Of a DNA stretch of 64,000 bases, positions 45,267 through 54,003 are shown in pieces (the first letter of the stretch is position 1; each line of letters starts with the position of its first letter). The stretch covers positions 193,999-257,998 of the forward strand of contig CAJMSH010000003.1 of the NCBI GenBank assembly GCA_905216055.1, given 5' to 3'. The stretch is from an uncultured bacterium (lineage in GTDB: Bacteria; Cyanobacteriota; Vampirovibrionia; Gastranaerophilales; Gastranaerophilaceae). The notes below the pieces were generated by a model. It was given only the letters and a program-made list of their open reading frames with translations. It had not been told where the DNA came from and ran no database searches. The position numbers were made by a program, and so were the translations under genes.

Positions 45267-47504
45267 TCAAATTTTTTCTACTGCGCTATTCTGATTTTTA
45301 GGTCTAATTAATATTAAACTAAAAATATAAGAACTCAAAAGTCCGATAGAAACAACAGTTCCCAAAGCACTGATAAGTTTAAATCCCGCAAAACCTAACA
45401 AAGCAAATGAAAATACCGTAGTCAAGCAAGATAACAAAACTGCATCAGCAGATTTTCTGCTTCCGCCAAACCTGAACACCGAATAATCAAGTCCAAAACC
45501 TATTATCAAAAATATTGCAAGCAAATGGAAAAAATTAACAGGGCACTTGAATATTCCTAAAACCACAAACGCAAATAATACCGCACATAAAGACGGCGAT
45601 ATAATTTTTAAAGCAGCTTTAAAATTATAAATTTTTGAAAGTAACAAATACAAAATTATAAATATCGGGAATAACAAGCCGATACAAATTTGTCTGCATT
45701 TTTTAAGCTGAGAAGAAATATCCTTCTGCAAAGAAATCACACGACATCCGTTTATCTCTCCGCCTTCATAGTCATATAAAACCATTATTGATGTATTTTT
45801 ATCCATCAAAAAATTCTTTTTCAATAATTCAAAGTTGCTGTTTAACGTTAAAAAGTCATTACTATATCTTTCACTTATCAACTTACTTCTTTGAGATTCA
45901 GGTAAAAACACTGCATACTCTTCAAGTTTTTCTCTATAAAATTGTTTTCTCAAAGCCTGATTTGATTTTTGACGTTTAATAGACGGAACATAAAGGCTTA
46001 ATGCTTGATATTTAATATTTTCAGCATCTAACTTATCAGAAACCTCTTCCTCTTTTTGTAAAATATCCTCAGTACTGTTACCCTTTACAACCAAAAAAGA
46101 AATATCACTATCCGCCCCGGCAATTTCGGCAAACAATTTTTCTGCCTTAATTAAAAATTTTGGCGGGACATACATATTTTTTATATTATCGTCAAAACTT
46201 ATACGTGAAAATGCAAAAATAAGAATTACAAAACAAACAAAAGCCGTAATATATTTTTTGTAACTGTCAAATCCTGATAAAATTCCACGGATTTTATCAA
46301 AAACTAAATTTAAAATCCCTTTATCAAACAACTCTGCAAAATTTTTCCCCGATTTTGTAATCGTATTTTTGAAAATCAACGGGTAGAACAAAACAACAAT
46401 ACAATAAACCGAAACAAGCCCTGTTATTGTAAATACGGAAATTTGTTTTAAAAGTATAAAATTAGCAAACAACAGAACTAAAAATGCACCAACCGTTGTC
46501 AAAAGACTAACAGTCAAGCTTTTGAAAATTTCTTTTAACGCCCCCTCACCTGATTTGTTATCACAAAGCGCAACAAAAAAATGAAGAGAATAATCAACAC
46601 AAATTCCGATTAAAGTTGTCGAAAATACAAAAGTTAAAATATGAATATCTCTAAATATCAAAGCAGTAACACAATATCCTGCAAAAATCCCGACTCCGAT
46701 ACTCAACGCGATTGGAATTAAAGGAATTAAAGAATTAAAATAAAAATACACAAGAGCGATTATAAAAAGTGTAGACAAAATACAAATCAAATTGATTTCA
46801 AACATAGAATGAGTGCTTGCATAATATGAATGAACAGGCGCACCCGTCAAATAAACTTCTACCCCTTTTTTAGTAAATTCATGCTGAATATCAACAAGCT
46901 TTTTTACCTCGTCATTCAAAACAGTAGGCGAAAGAGCAATTTTACTATCAACATTCAACAAAATTAAACTGTAATATTTTCCGTTAAATTCAACAGGAGC
47001 GAAATTTGAAATCTCTTTTTTATCCGAAAACTGCATAACAAAATCCGTCAAAAGCAAAAACGGATCATTTTCAATTGAGCCGATAGGCGGCATAATCGGA
47101 TTATATAAAGCTTCCAACCCCTTTTCTTCAACAGTATCATACTGCTTGTTGATTAATAATCTACGGGATTTATCGGACAACAAATTATTATGGTATTTTT
47201 CATAATCGCTCAAAATTTCTGATATATTCATATCAGATGTGTACATAACAGATTTATCAAGCTTTGAAAATATTTTTTTTGCAATTTCTTCAGATTTTTC
47301 AGGACTATCACTTTCCACTATTACATTTATTTTTGATGAAAATTTACTGCTCAAATCCACAAGAATATTATCTTCAGAAGATGAAAACACAGCCTTCAAA
47401 ATATTTGTCTGCGTATGTGCAGGCCTAAATAACAGCAACATTCCCAAAGTTACAAGAACTAAAATAAAACATATTCTCAATGTAATAATTAATTTGTTGT
47501 GCAT
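45267..47504 (-). CDS. MMPL/RND-family lipid exporter
   Basis: A 745-residue inner-membrane transporter with two halves. Each has a large outer domain and a helix bundle: TM1 at residues 8-26, first bundle with FSTTLIGICVDYSLHFFVAL, second bundle with FFHLLAIFLIIGFGLDYSVF. The Asp-Tyr in both bundles is the proton relay of RND pumps. MMPL proteins of this size move lipids or polyene chains to the outer leaflet or periplasm and are a regular part of aryl-polyene clusters. Its ATG overlaps the LolA-like gene by 16 bases. Confidence 0.9.
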   Translation of the reverse strand: MHNKLIITLRICFILVLVTLGMLLLFRPAHTQTNILKAVFSSSEDNILVDLSSKFSSKINVIVESDSPEKSEEIAKKIFSKLDKSVMYTSDMNISEILSDYEKYHNNLLSDKSRRLLINKQYDTVEEKGLEALYNPIMPPIGSIENDPFLLLTDFVMQFSDKKEISNFAPVEFNGKYYSLILLNVDSKIALSPTVLNDEVKKLVDIQHEFTKKGVEVYLTGAPVHSYYASTHSMFEINLICILSTLFIIALVYFYFNSLIPLIPIALSIGVGIFAGYCVTALIFRDIHILTFVFSTTLIGICVDYSLHFFVALCDNKSGEGALKEIFKSLTVSLLTTVGAFLVLLFANFILLKQISVFTITGLVSVYCIVVLFYPLIFKNTITKSGKNFAELFDKGILNLVFDKIRGILSGFDSYKKYITAFVCFVILIFAFSRISFDDNIKNMYVPPKFLIKAEKLFAEIAGADSDISFLVVKGNSTEDILQKEEEVSDKLDAENIKYQALSLYVPSIKRQKSNQALRKQFYREKLEEYAVFLPESQRSKLISERYSNDFLTLNSNFELLKKNFLMDKNTSIMVLYDYEGGEINGCRVISLQKDISSQLKKCRQICIGLLFPIFIILYLLLSKIYNFKAALKIISPSLCAVLFAFVVLGIFKCPVNFFHLLAIFLIIGFGLDYSVFRFGGSRKSADAVLLSCLTTVFSFALLGFAGFKLISALGTVVSIGLLSSYIFSLILIRPKNQNSAVEKI

Positions 47505-48013
47505 TTAAAAGAAATATCCGTAATTCCGTTTTTCACGGTATTAATTTTTATATTATCAATATAATTTCTACCTTTAATAACAATATTATTTAGTTGAGAT
47601 GATGCTACAGAAGCTTTTTTAGGCTTCAAACCTACAACCCAACCGCCATTTTCATTTTTATAATATATACTGAAATTTTTATCAAGGTAGGTGAAATTTT
47701 TATTAGAAATCGCAACCATTATATCATTTATCTGCTTGTTTTGTGAAGATGTATAAGAAACAGTCGATTTTATAGGATACAAAGTTTCAAAAATTGCACC
47801 TTTATCTTTTATAAATTTAAAATTGCCACCTGATTTTAAAACTGTATTTCCAAAATATTTTTCCTGCTCAAATTTACAAGTAGCATTTGTCAATTTAGGC
47901 ATAAGCTTTGAAACCTGTTTGCCTGTTGACGGGTGATAAAAAATATCGTCAGCCGCAAAACAAAGATTTATTCCTGCAAAAATCAATACCGCTAAAATTA
48001 AAAATTTACGCAT
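47489..48013 (-). CDS. LolA-like outer-membrane lipid carrier
   Basis: The 174-residue protein starts with a signal peptide (MRKFLILAVLIFAGINLCFA). The mature part is a curved beta-sheet type with ATCKFEQEKYFGNTVLKSGG, then FKFIKDKGAIFETLYPIKST, as in LolA-related proteins of polyene clusters. It would carry a hydrophobic product across the periplasm. The ATG at 48013 lies inside the thioesterase end (8-base overlap, ATGCGTAA) behind GAGGAG; the longer frame to 48064 is not needed. Confidence 0.82.
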   Translation of the reverse strand: MRKFLILAVLIFAGINLCFAADDIFYHPSTGKQVSKLMPKLTNATCKFEQEKYFGNTVLKSGGNFKFIKDKGAIFETLYPIKSTVSYTSSQNKQINDIMVAISNKNFTYLDKNFSIYYKNENGGWVVGLKPKKASVASSQLNNIVIKGRNYIDNIKINTVKNGITDISFKCTTN

Positions 48014-48419
48014 ACTCCTCCAATTTTTCAACAAATTCTTTTGGTGCGCCATAAATACTTTCACCTGTTTTTACATTAACACAAATTTGCATACTCTTTG
48101 CCTTAAAGACTTTTTCACCCGATTTCAAATCAAAAATTTCATATTTGATATACAAAGCAGGTTCATAATCAGTGATTTCCGTAACAACTTTTAATTTTTG
48201 TCCGAAAATGGCAGGCTTGATATATTTCATTTGCATAGTTGCAACAGGATATGCAACCCCGTCTTTTAACATATCATTATATGTATAACCGATTTTGGAA
48301 AGCAGGTCACACCTTGCAACTTCAAGATATTTTACATAGTTTCCGTGCCAAACAACGCTCATTGAATCTGTATCATAAAATGGCACATCAATTATAGTTT
48401 CTGCCACAATTTTTTTCAT
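48006..48419 (-). CDS. Hotdog-fold thioesterase (4HBT/YbgC type)
   Basis: A 137-residue acyl-thioesterase. VPFYDTDSMSVVWHGNYVKY carries the catalytic Asp and His-Gly-Asn of the 4-hydroxybenzoyl-CoA thioesterase family, followed by ARCDLLSKIGYTYNDM. It likely releases or edits acyl chains on the carrier proteins. The ATG at 48419 (MKKIVAETII) fits the family start; the frame opens earlier inside the ligase gene. Confidence 0.9.
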   Translation of the reverse strand: MKKIVAETIIDVPFYDTDSMSVVWHGNYVKYLEVARCDLLSKIGYTYNDMLKDGVAYPVATMQMKYIKPAIFGQKLKVVTEITDYEPALYIKYEIFDLKSGEKVFKAKSMQICVNVKTGESIYGAPKEFVEKLEEYA

Positions 48420-48426
48420 ATCATTA

Positions 48427-49689
48427 TTATAAAACAAAATTACCTGAAGAAAAAACTTTTTCTCCATTTGTAAACTGATACTCTACTGCTTTATCGGTCT
48501 TTTTCAAGGATAGACAAACCTTTTCATCAGGTCTGATAATTGAAGAAAATTTCACTTTTTTAACCTTTTGCGGTACAAAATCAAGATTAAACGCATCTTT
48601 TATAAATTCTTTTGCAAAAAACAACTGAACAACACCCGGTAAAATCGGAAAGTTTGTGAAATGACCTTTAAAAAAGTTACTTTCATGCGGAAAAATCAAC
48701 TCAAATTTGGCACTTTCAGAATTTACGCAACTTTCAATCACATAAGGATAAGTAACATTTGTTGAAAATATTTCTCTAATCCGTTCCCCATCAACTTTTC
48801 CACGCTTATTTACAGGCAAATCATATAGAAAACGCCATTTTTTACAACGTACGGTAACATCAGAATTTTCAAAAAGGTTTGCGGATTTCAAAATTTTTAT
48901 CAATTCCAACTTTCCTTTTTCCTCAAGAATTTTACGCCCATCATCTGTCAAAACAACTGCCGCACAAAGTTTGTCATCCAAATTTAAGCAATACGATTTT
49001 TCGATTAAATCGCTTGAATTTAACAATTTTTCTGCATTATCAAGGGAAATTCTTTTTTCTTGAATTTTAACAATCCTGTCATTTCTACCTTTTACCCTAA
49101 AACAACCGTTATCAAAAAATTCCAAATCATCGCTCAAAACGATTTCAGACTCATCAAAATAAGGTGATTTGAGCTTTCCACTCTCATATTTTACATTATC
49201 AAAAAACTTGAAATTGTCCTTTGCAGACTGTCTAAAACCCATTACGCCGGCTTCTGTGCTTCCATAAATTTCAACAACTCTCTGAGAAATCCCTTCAAGA
49301 TATTCAAATACCTTATCATCAAGCTTTGCGCCTGCAGAAAGAATTAATAAAGGTTTATGTTTAAACTTAAACTTATATTTTGCAAGCCTTTCCAGAAAAG
49401 ACGGAGTAGATACAAACACAAATTTTTCATAATCCTTCATATCTTCGGGATAAAAAACTCTTTCCTCATCAACCTTGCCCCCGAGCACCTTTGGTAACAT
49501 TACCGTAAAAGTCGTACCATACATGTGTTCAGGACTAACAGTTGATACAAAAATAGTATCAGAAGGAATTTTTAAAAATTCCGCAAGGTCAGAAGCTTCC
49601 GCTAACAAAGCCCTATAACTTTTTTTAACAGTTTTTGCAACTCCTGATGAGCCTGATGTTTGGAATATAAATTCTTCATTATTTGGCAT
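48427..49689 (-). CDS. AMP ligase fused to a FabA/FabZ-like dehydratase
   Basis: The 420-residue protein begins almost at the ATP-binding loop (FQTSGSSGVAKTVKKS, residues 9-24), so the usual 80-100 N-terminal residues of acyl-AMP ligases are absent. YGSTEAGVMGF, RVKGRNDRIVKIQEKRI and the C-terminal lysine motif LPVNKRGKVDGERI are intact. Residues about 310-420 form a hotdog dehydratase (FPHESNFFKGHFTNFPILPG) with the catalytic His. In aryl-polyene systems such ligases load the aromatic starter on the carrier protein and the dehydratase makes the double bonds. Its start overlaps the membrane-protein gene by 11 bases. Confidence 0.87.
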   Translation of the reverse strand: MPNNEEFIFQTSGSSGVAKTVKKSYRALLAEASDLAEFLKIPSDTIFVSTVSPEHMYGTTFTVMLPKVLGGKVDEERVFYPEDMKDYEKFVFVSTPSFLERLAKYKFKFKHKPLLILSAGAKLDDKVFEYLEGISQRVVEIYGSTEAGVMGFRQSAKDNFKFFDNVKYESGKLKSPYFDESEIVLSDDLEFFDNGCFRVKGRNDRIVKIQEKRISLDNAEKLLNSSDLIEKSYCLNLDDKLCAAVVLTDDGRKILEEKGKLELIKILKSANLFENSDVTVRCKKWRFLYDLPVNKRGKVDGERIREIFSTNVTYPYVIESCVNSESAKFELIFPHESNFFKGHFTNFPILPGVVQLFFAKEFIKDAFNLDFVPQKVKKVKFSSIIRPDEKVCLSLKKTDKAVEYQFTNGEKVFSSGNFVL

Positions 49690-50119
49690 TTTTCTGATAC
49701 CTTGCTCTCATAATAATTCTTACAATATATTCTACCCCGAACATTACCCCGAGCGCAATATATGAAATACAAGCATTATACAATTCCCAAACTTTTGGAG
49801 ACATAAAAACCGTTGCAACTGATATAGAAAGATTTACAAATAAAAATACGCACCAAACATAGGTCAATTTGCGTGTGTAATTTCTTGTAAAATCGTTTAA
49901 TTCACCGCCGTCCATTTTTTTTGCAATCTTTTGAATAACAGTCTCTTTGCAAAAAAGAGAAGAAAAAAATACGCAAAAAATAAAACTGTTAACAATAACA
50001 GGATAAAACTTTAAAAAATACAATTTACTGAAATGAAAAAGCAAAACAATAAGCAAAGTTCCTACAAAAGGCAACAAAGGTCTTAATTTTTTAATATAAA
50101 CGGCTTGTCCTTCTGACAT
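49679..50119 (-). CDS. COG4648-type membrane protein of polyene clusters
   Basis: The 146-residue protein has four membrane helices. VIQKIAKKMDGGELNDFTRN, YTRKLTYVWCVFLF and WELYNACISYIALGVMFGVE then YIVRIIMR match the COG4648 family, a hallmark of aryl-polyene and related fatty-acid clusters with unknown biochemical role. It lies between the second carrier protein (21 bases) and the ligase gene (overlap). Confidence 0.85.
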   Translation of the reverse strand: MSEGQAVYIKKLRPLLPFVGTLLIVLLFHFSKLYFLKFYPVIVNSFIFCVFFSSLFCKETVIQKIAKKMDGGELNDFTRNYTRKLTYVWCVFLFVNLSISVATVFMSPKVWELYNACISYIALGVMFGVEYIVRIIMRARYQKNAK

Positions 50120-50140
50120 CTTGCCTTCCGTTTCTTTTGA

Positions 50141-50389
50141 TTACAGTAATTTTTCAATTGCAGTAACTACATCATCAATTGTTCTGATTTGTTTAAAGTT
50201 TTCAGGAGAGATTTTCTTTTCAGTAAAATCCTGTAATTTTACAGCTAAATCAACTGCATCAATACTATCAAATTCTAAATCTTCAAACAAATTAGCGTCA
50301 GCTGCAATTTTTTCCGGTTCAATTTCAAAATCATCAACCAGAATACTTTTTAATCTATCAAAAATTTGTTCTCTTGTATATTTTGCCAC
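50141..50389 (-). CDS. Acyl carrier protein 2
   Basis: An 82-residue carrier protein with the phosphopantetheine serine in LEFDSIDAVDLAVKL and an acidic helix II. The start is GTG 50389 behind AAGGG, four bases after the end of the first carrier gene. Paired carrier proteins (ApeE/ApeF-like) are usual in aryl-polyene clusters. Confidence 0.93.
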   Translation of the reverse strand: MAKYTREQIFDRLKSILVDDFEIEPEKIAADANLFEDLEFDSIDAVDLAVKLQDFTEKKISPENFKQIRTIDDVVTAIEKLL

Positions 50390-50393
50390 GTTA

Positions 50394-50663
50394 TTAACCC
50401 TTTGATACTGAATTGTTACAGCTTCTGATATAATCAGCTATTGTTTTAACAGAATAAAAATATTTTTTGTTTTCTTCTTTGTTTTCGCTCAAATCAACAT
50501 GGAACTTTTTCTTAAGCGCCATACCAAGTTCTAAAGCATCAATACTGTCAAGACCAAGTCCGCTTACAAATAACGGTTCATCATCTTTAATATCATCAAC
50601 AGTTATATCCTCTAATTCAAGCGACTCAATGATTAGAGTTTTAATTTCTTTTTCCAAGCACAT
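50394..50663 (-). CDS. Acyl carrier protein 1
   Basis: An 89-residue carrier protein, first gene of the operon. GLGLDSIDALELGMALKKKF contains the attachment serine and resembles the first carrier of aryl-polyene systems. AGGTGA precedes the ATG. Upstream lies the palindromic repeat cluster 50777-51150. Confidence 0.93.
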   Translation of the reverse strand: MCLEKEIKTLIIESLELEDITVDDIKDDEPLFVSGLGLDSIDALELGMALKKKFHVDLSENKEENKKYFYSVKTIADYIRSCNNSVSKG

Positions 50664-50776
50664 CTTAATTCACCTATTAATATATATAACTTAATTAATA
50701 AGTAAAGTCAAATCCAAACAAAATTTATGGATAAATTTAGTTTTCGGGCTTTTAAAAGTTGCACTAAAGCTTCTCA

Positions 50777-51150
50777 GTCACTCTGAACTCGTTTCAGAGT
50801 CTAACATAATTTAGAGATTCCGAAATAAATTCGGAATGACGGGAATTTTACACCTTCGTCATCCTGAACTTGTTTCAGGATCTAATTACAATATGCTGAA
50901 ATAAATTCAGCATGACAATAGGTAAAAATTATATTGTCACTCTGAACTCGTTTCAGAGTCTCATGTAATTTAGAGATTCCGAAATAAATTCGGAATGACG
51001 GGAATTTTACACCTTCGTCATCCTAAACTCGTTTCAGAGCCTATCTCATAGATGCTGAAATAAATTCAGCATGACAATAGGTAACGTCACTCTGAACTTG
51101 TTTCAGAGTCTCATGTAATTTGGAGATTCTAAAATAAATTCGGAATGACG
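50777..51150. repeat. Cluster of bipartite palindromic repeats (1)
   Basis: Five or more units, each with two short hairpins: CTCTGAACTCGTTTCAGAG-type and ATTCCGAAATAAATTCGGAAT-type (or GATGCTGAAATAAATTCAGCAT-like) arms bounded by GTCA and TGAC. Two alternating sub-types give a higher-order period of about 150-160 bases. No gene is contained in 50664-51183. Confidence 0.9.
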
Positions 51151-51183
51151 GGAAGTACTGGTTACTAATATTCAAAAATACGT

Positions 51184-52488
51184 TTAAATAGCAGGACCAC
51201 CATATTCATTATAAAGTTTCATTACATCATCTGGGATTTTTTCATTCCCACCTAACGCCTTATTCATCAATTTTCGATAAACTTCTGCTACAAATTCCAA
51301 AGGTGATTCAGACGCATAAGTAGAAACTCTATTAGCAGTTTGTTGTTTTTCTTTACTGTTTATAAAACCATTTGTAATATTTGATACTTTACCAAAACGT
51401 TCAATGCATTCTTGGGGTGTACCCATAGATTCATATCTATCTTTTCCTATTTTAACTAGATGCTCTAAATGACCGGTTTCATGATAAATAGTTCTAAATT
51501 CATCTCCTAAAGGATAAACTAAACGAATACCATCACCTGAACGAAGACAAGTATTTATAACATCTATAAGTACAGCTTTTTGTTGTTCTGTTGTTAGTTT
51601 TTCTATTTGTTTTAAATCAGGTAATTTTGAATGTGCTAATAAAGTCTCCTCTACATTTTCATTTTTTAATAATTGTCGTAGTTTTGAATAAGGAGCATTA
51701 TAAACAGAATCTATTGCATCATCCATTGAAACATAATTTTCATACAATTTAACTGTGTCTATCAAGGAAAAACTTTCAGGATTTTCATTAAATTTATTTA
51801 AATTTTTTAATAAATTATCCGAAACTTCTCCACAATGATAAAAAGGATATAATGCAAGTTTCCCATCTTTATTTTTATACAAAATTTTATCATTCAAGGA
51901 TTGTTGAATATAATTTTTTAAATATTCACCTACATTTTCAAAAATTTTTTTATTTACATTTAAAATAGCTCCAAATTCAGGATCAATATCATTTACAACA
52001 CATGCTAAAGATTCTTCATCTTGAGGTACATAAGCTATCGTATCAAATAATTTTGCTTTGCCTTTTCGTACATTATTGATATTTGTAAGTCCCTCATTTA
52101 CCCAGTTCATTACATCCAAAGGCATTCTATCATCATAATTTTTTACACCCAATTTTGTTTTTGCAAATTCTATCGCTTCCTGAGTTGTCTTAGCAGGAGT
52201 AAAATCAATATGCTCAGCAAGTTTTGTAACTTCTTCTTGAGCTGCACCAACTTTCCCACGAAGTAACAATGCCGTAGCTGTCAAAGCTGCAGCTATACCA
52301 AGACCAATCCCCCATTTTTGACCGTTAGACAATCCTTTTTTCTTACCGTTAATCTCAACACTATCTTGTGGATATGGCTGTGTTGTATAACCAGTATTTG
52401 TAGTTTGATTACTTGGTGTTACCTGATTACCAAAATGTATATGATTTATAGCATTTGAATTTGCTATACTTAGGGGCTGTATTGACAT
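51184..52488 (-). CDS. Putative zinc metalloprotease with HETGH motif, membrane-anchored
   Basis: The 434-residue protein has an N-terminal INHIHFGNQ segment, a membrane helix at about 58-77 (GIGLGIAAALTATALLLRG) and a C-terminal peptidase-like part: YHETGHL at 335-341 and SPLEFVAEVYRKL at 395-407. The Glu in LEFVAE could be the third zinc ligand, as in anthrax lethal factor-like domains. The end YGGPAI matches YGGPKI in the island protein at 6382-7362, so both belong to one family. It stands alone between two palindromic repeat clusters. Target unknown. Confidence 0.65.
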   Translation of the reverse strand: MSIQPLSIANSNAINHIHFGNQVTPSNQTTNTGYTTQPYPQDSVEINGKKKGLSNGQKWGIGLGIAAALTATALLLRGKVGAAQEEVTKLAEHIDFTPAKTTQEAIEFAKTKLGVKNYDDRMPLDVMNWVNEGLTNINNVRKGKAKLFDTIAYVPQDEESLACVVNDIDPEFGAILNVNKKIFENVGEYLKNYIQQSLNDKILYKNKDGKLALYPFYHCGEVSDNLLKNLNKFNENPESFSLIDTVKLYENYVSMDDAIDSVYNAPYSKLRQLLKNENVEETLLAHSKLPDLKQIEKLTTEQQKAVLIDVINTCLRSGDGIRLVYPLGDEFRTIYHETGHLEHLVKIGKDRYESMGTPQECIERFGKVSNITNGFINSKEKQQTANRVSTYASESPLEFVAEVYRKLMNKALGGNEKIPDDVMKLYNEYGGPAI

Positions 52489-52549
52489 TAAAATTCCTTT
52501 CTACCTTATATATTTATAAAAACATAAATATAAAAAAAATTGCTAGTTA

Positions 52550-52927
52550 ATTAAAATAAATTCGAAATGACGAGGGATTTTTACATTTTCGTCATCCTGA
52601 ACTTGTTATAGAGCCTAGCTCATAGATGCTGAAATAAATTCAGCATGACAATAGGTAACGTCACTCTGAACTTGTTTCAGAGTCTCACGTAACTTTGAGA
52701 TTCCGAAATAAATTCGGAATAACGGGAAATTTTATACTTTCGTCATCCTGAACTCGTTTCAGAGCCTATCATAGATGCTGAAATGAATTCAGCATGACAA
52801 TAGGTAACGTCACTCTGAACTTGTTTCAGAGTCTCACGTAACTTTGAGATTCCGAAATAAATTCGGAATGACGATATGTAAGATAATAAAATTATCCTGT
52901 CATTCTGAACTTGTGTCAGGATCTCAA
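52550..52927. repeat. Cluster of bipartite palindromic repeats (2)
   Basis: Same units and orientation as at 50777-51150, with period about 150 bases; the first unit is truncated and the last contains GTGTCAGGATCT. It reaches to within three bases of the stop of the gene at 52930. No gene is contained. Confidence 0.9.
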
Positions 52928-52929
52928 AA

Positions 52930-53334
52930 TTATTGTATTCTGATAATATCTAAAATGGTTTTTAAACTTTTTTCTTTCATGTTATCTTCAATGTTAGATT
53001 TTAAATTGTTTATAGCTTCGAAAAATCCTTTTTTACTATTCCCTTCAAAAGACATACTTTCATGACCAAATACATCGATAATTGCCCCTGCTGTATAATT
53101 ATTGGAATAATCTTTGTTAGCTCCGAGTGTTACAAACAGATCTTTTTTATATTTTTCTGAAAGCTCTTTAATATAATGATTTGAGCTGATTGCTTTTTTT
53201 AACGGTTCTACTAATTCCTTGTTAAGACATGTTCTGTCATCAAATTTAAGAGATTGGAATGAGGGTGTATTTTTAGTTTTTATATTTGTATTGTTTGAAT
53301 ATATATTGTAATTATTAATTTTAGATATTTGCAT
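52930..53334 (-). CDS. Hypothetical protein with N-terminal SFQS motif
   Basis: A 134-residue protein starting at ATG 53334 behind AGGAGT (the upstream seven codons encode that site). The Asn-rich N-terminus leads to TPSFQSLKFD at residues 24-33, one of the short Phe motifs seen in several proteins here. LFVTLGANKDYSNNYTAGAI is a compact globular part. No family recognised; the stop abuts a repeat cluster. Confidence 0.65.
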   Translation of the reverse strand: MQISKINNYNIYSNNTNIKTKNTPSFQSLKFDDRTCLNKELVEPLKKAISSNHYIKELSEKYKKDLFVTLGANKDYSNNYTAGAIIDVFGHESMSFEGNSKKGFFEAINNLKSNIEDNMKEKSLKTILDIIRIQ

Positions 53335-53520
53335 ATTTTTTACTCCTTTGATCATATAAAAATATGAGCATATTTTTTTGCTAAAATTTAAGATATTAAA
53401 AAATTTATTATAAAATTTTCATACATACAAAGAATAATTTTGGACAATTTTGTATATTATGGTTTTGTCCCGAACGTACTTTTATTTAAATAAAAAGCAA
53501 AATAGGACATAAATAATAAC

Positions 53521-53549
53521 TTGACAATAATTAGACATCTAACTATAAT
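53521..53549 (+). promoter_or_regulatory. Consensus promoter with MarR-type operator in the spacer
   Basis: TTGACA (53521-53526) and TATAAT (53544-53549) are spaced by exactly 17 bases. The spacer holds TTAGACATCTAA (53531-53542), a TTAGA-TCTAA palindrome like many MarR operators, so binding would block polymerase. It drives the MarR gene at 53578. Confidence 0.8.
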
Positions 53550-53577
53550 TGTTTGGTAATACTATTCGGAAATTTTT

Positions 53578-53985
53578 ATGAAACAGGCACTTTCTTTAAT
53601 ATCAAAAATCCATGAAAAAGGTGACAAGTTTATCGTTGAGCAATTGAATGCAAACGGGATAAAAGAGCTTGTGCCAAGTCATGGAGATATTCTTGCCGTG
53701 CTTTATCAGCATAAAAAATTGACTATGAAAGAAATTGCACAAAAAATTAACCGTACAAAGCCGACAGTAACTGTCTTGGTTAATAAGTTGGAAAAACTCG
53801 GGTTTGTAAAACGTGAAAAATCTTCTGAAGATAGCAGGCTTACATATATTTTGACAACTCAAAAAGGTGATGAATTCAAACCTGTATTTGAAAAAATTTC
53901 AGAAGATTTAAACAAGATGTTATATAAAAATCTTTCGAAAGAAGAAGCAAATCTACTTGATAGTCTTCTTAAAAAAATGCAGTAA
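53578..53985 (+). CDS. MarR-family transcriptional regulator
   Basis: The 135-residue protein has the winged helix-turn-helix LTMKEIAQKINRTKPTVTVL then VNKLEKLGFVKREKSSEDSR with the typical DxR wing, and helical ends for dimerisation. It is probably autoregulated through the palindrome inside its promoter, and a near copy of that site precedes the next gene (54004-54015). The ligand is unknown. Confidence 0.92.
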   Translation: MKQALSLISKIHEKGDKFIVEQLNANGIKELVPSHGDILAVLYQHKKLTMKEIAQKINRTKPTVTVLVNKLEKLGFVKREKSSEDSRLTYILTTQKGDEFKPVFEKISEDLNKMLYKNLSKEEANLLDSLLKKMQ

Positions 53986-54003
53986 AAATTTTTATCAAAA
54001 TAA

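Noticed and set aside
50777..51150. Possible CRISPR array
   Set aside because: The repeated units are themselves palindromic, the intervals are repeated rather than unique, and no cas gene is in the window.
52844..53065. 73-residue frame containing CHSELVSGSQ
   Set aside because: It is translated from the palindromic repeat unit and has no ribosome-binding site.
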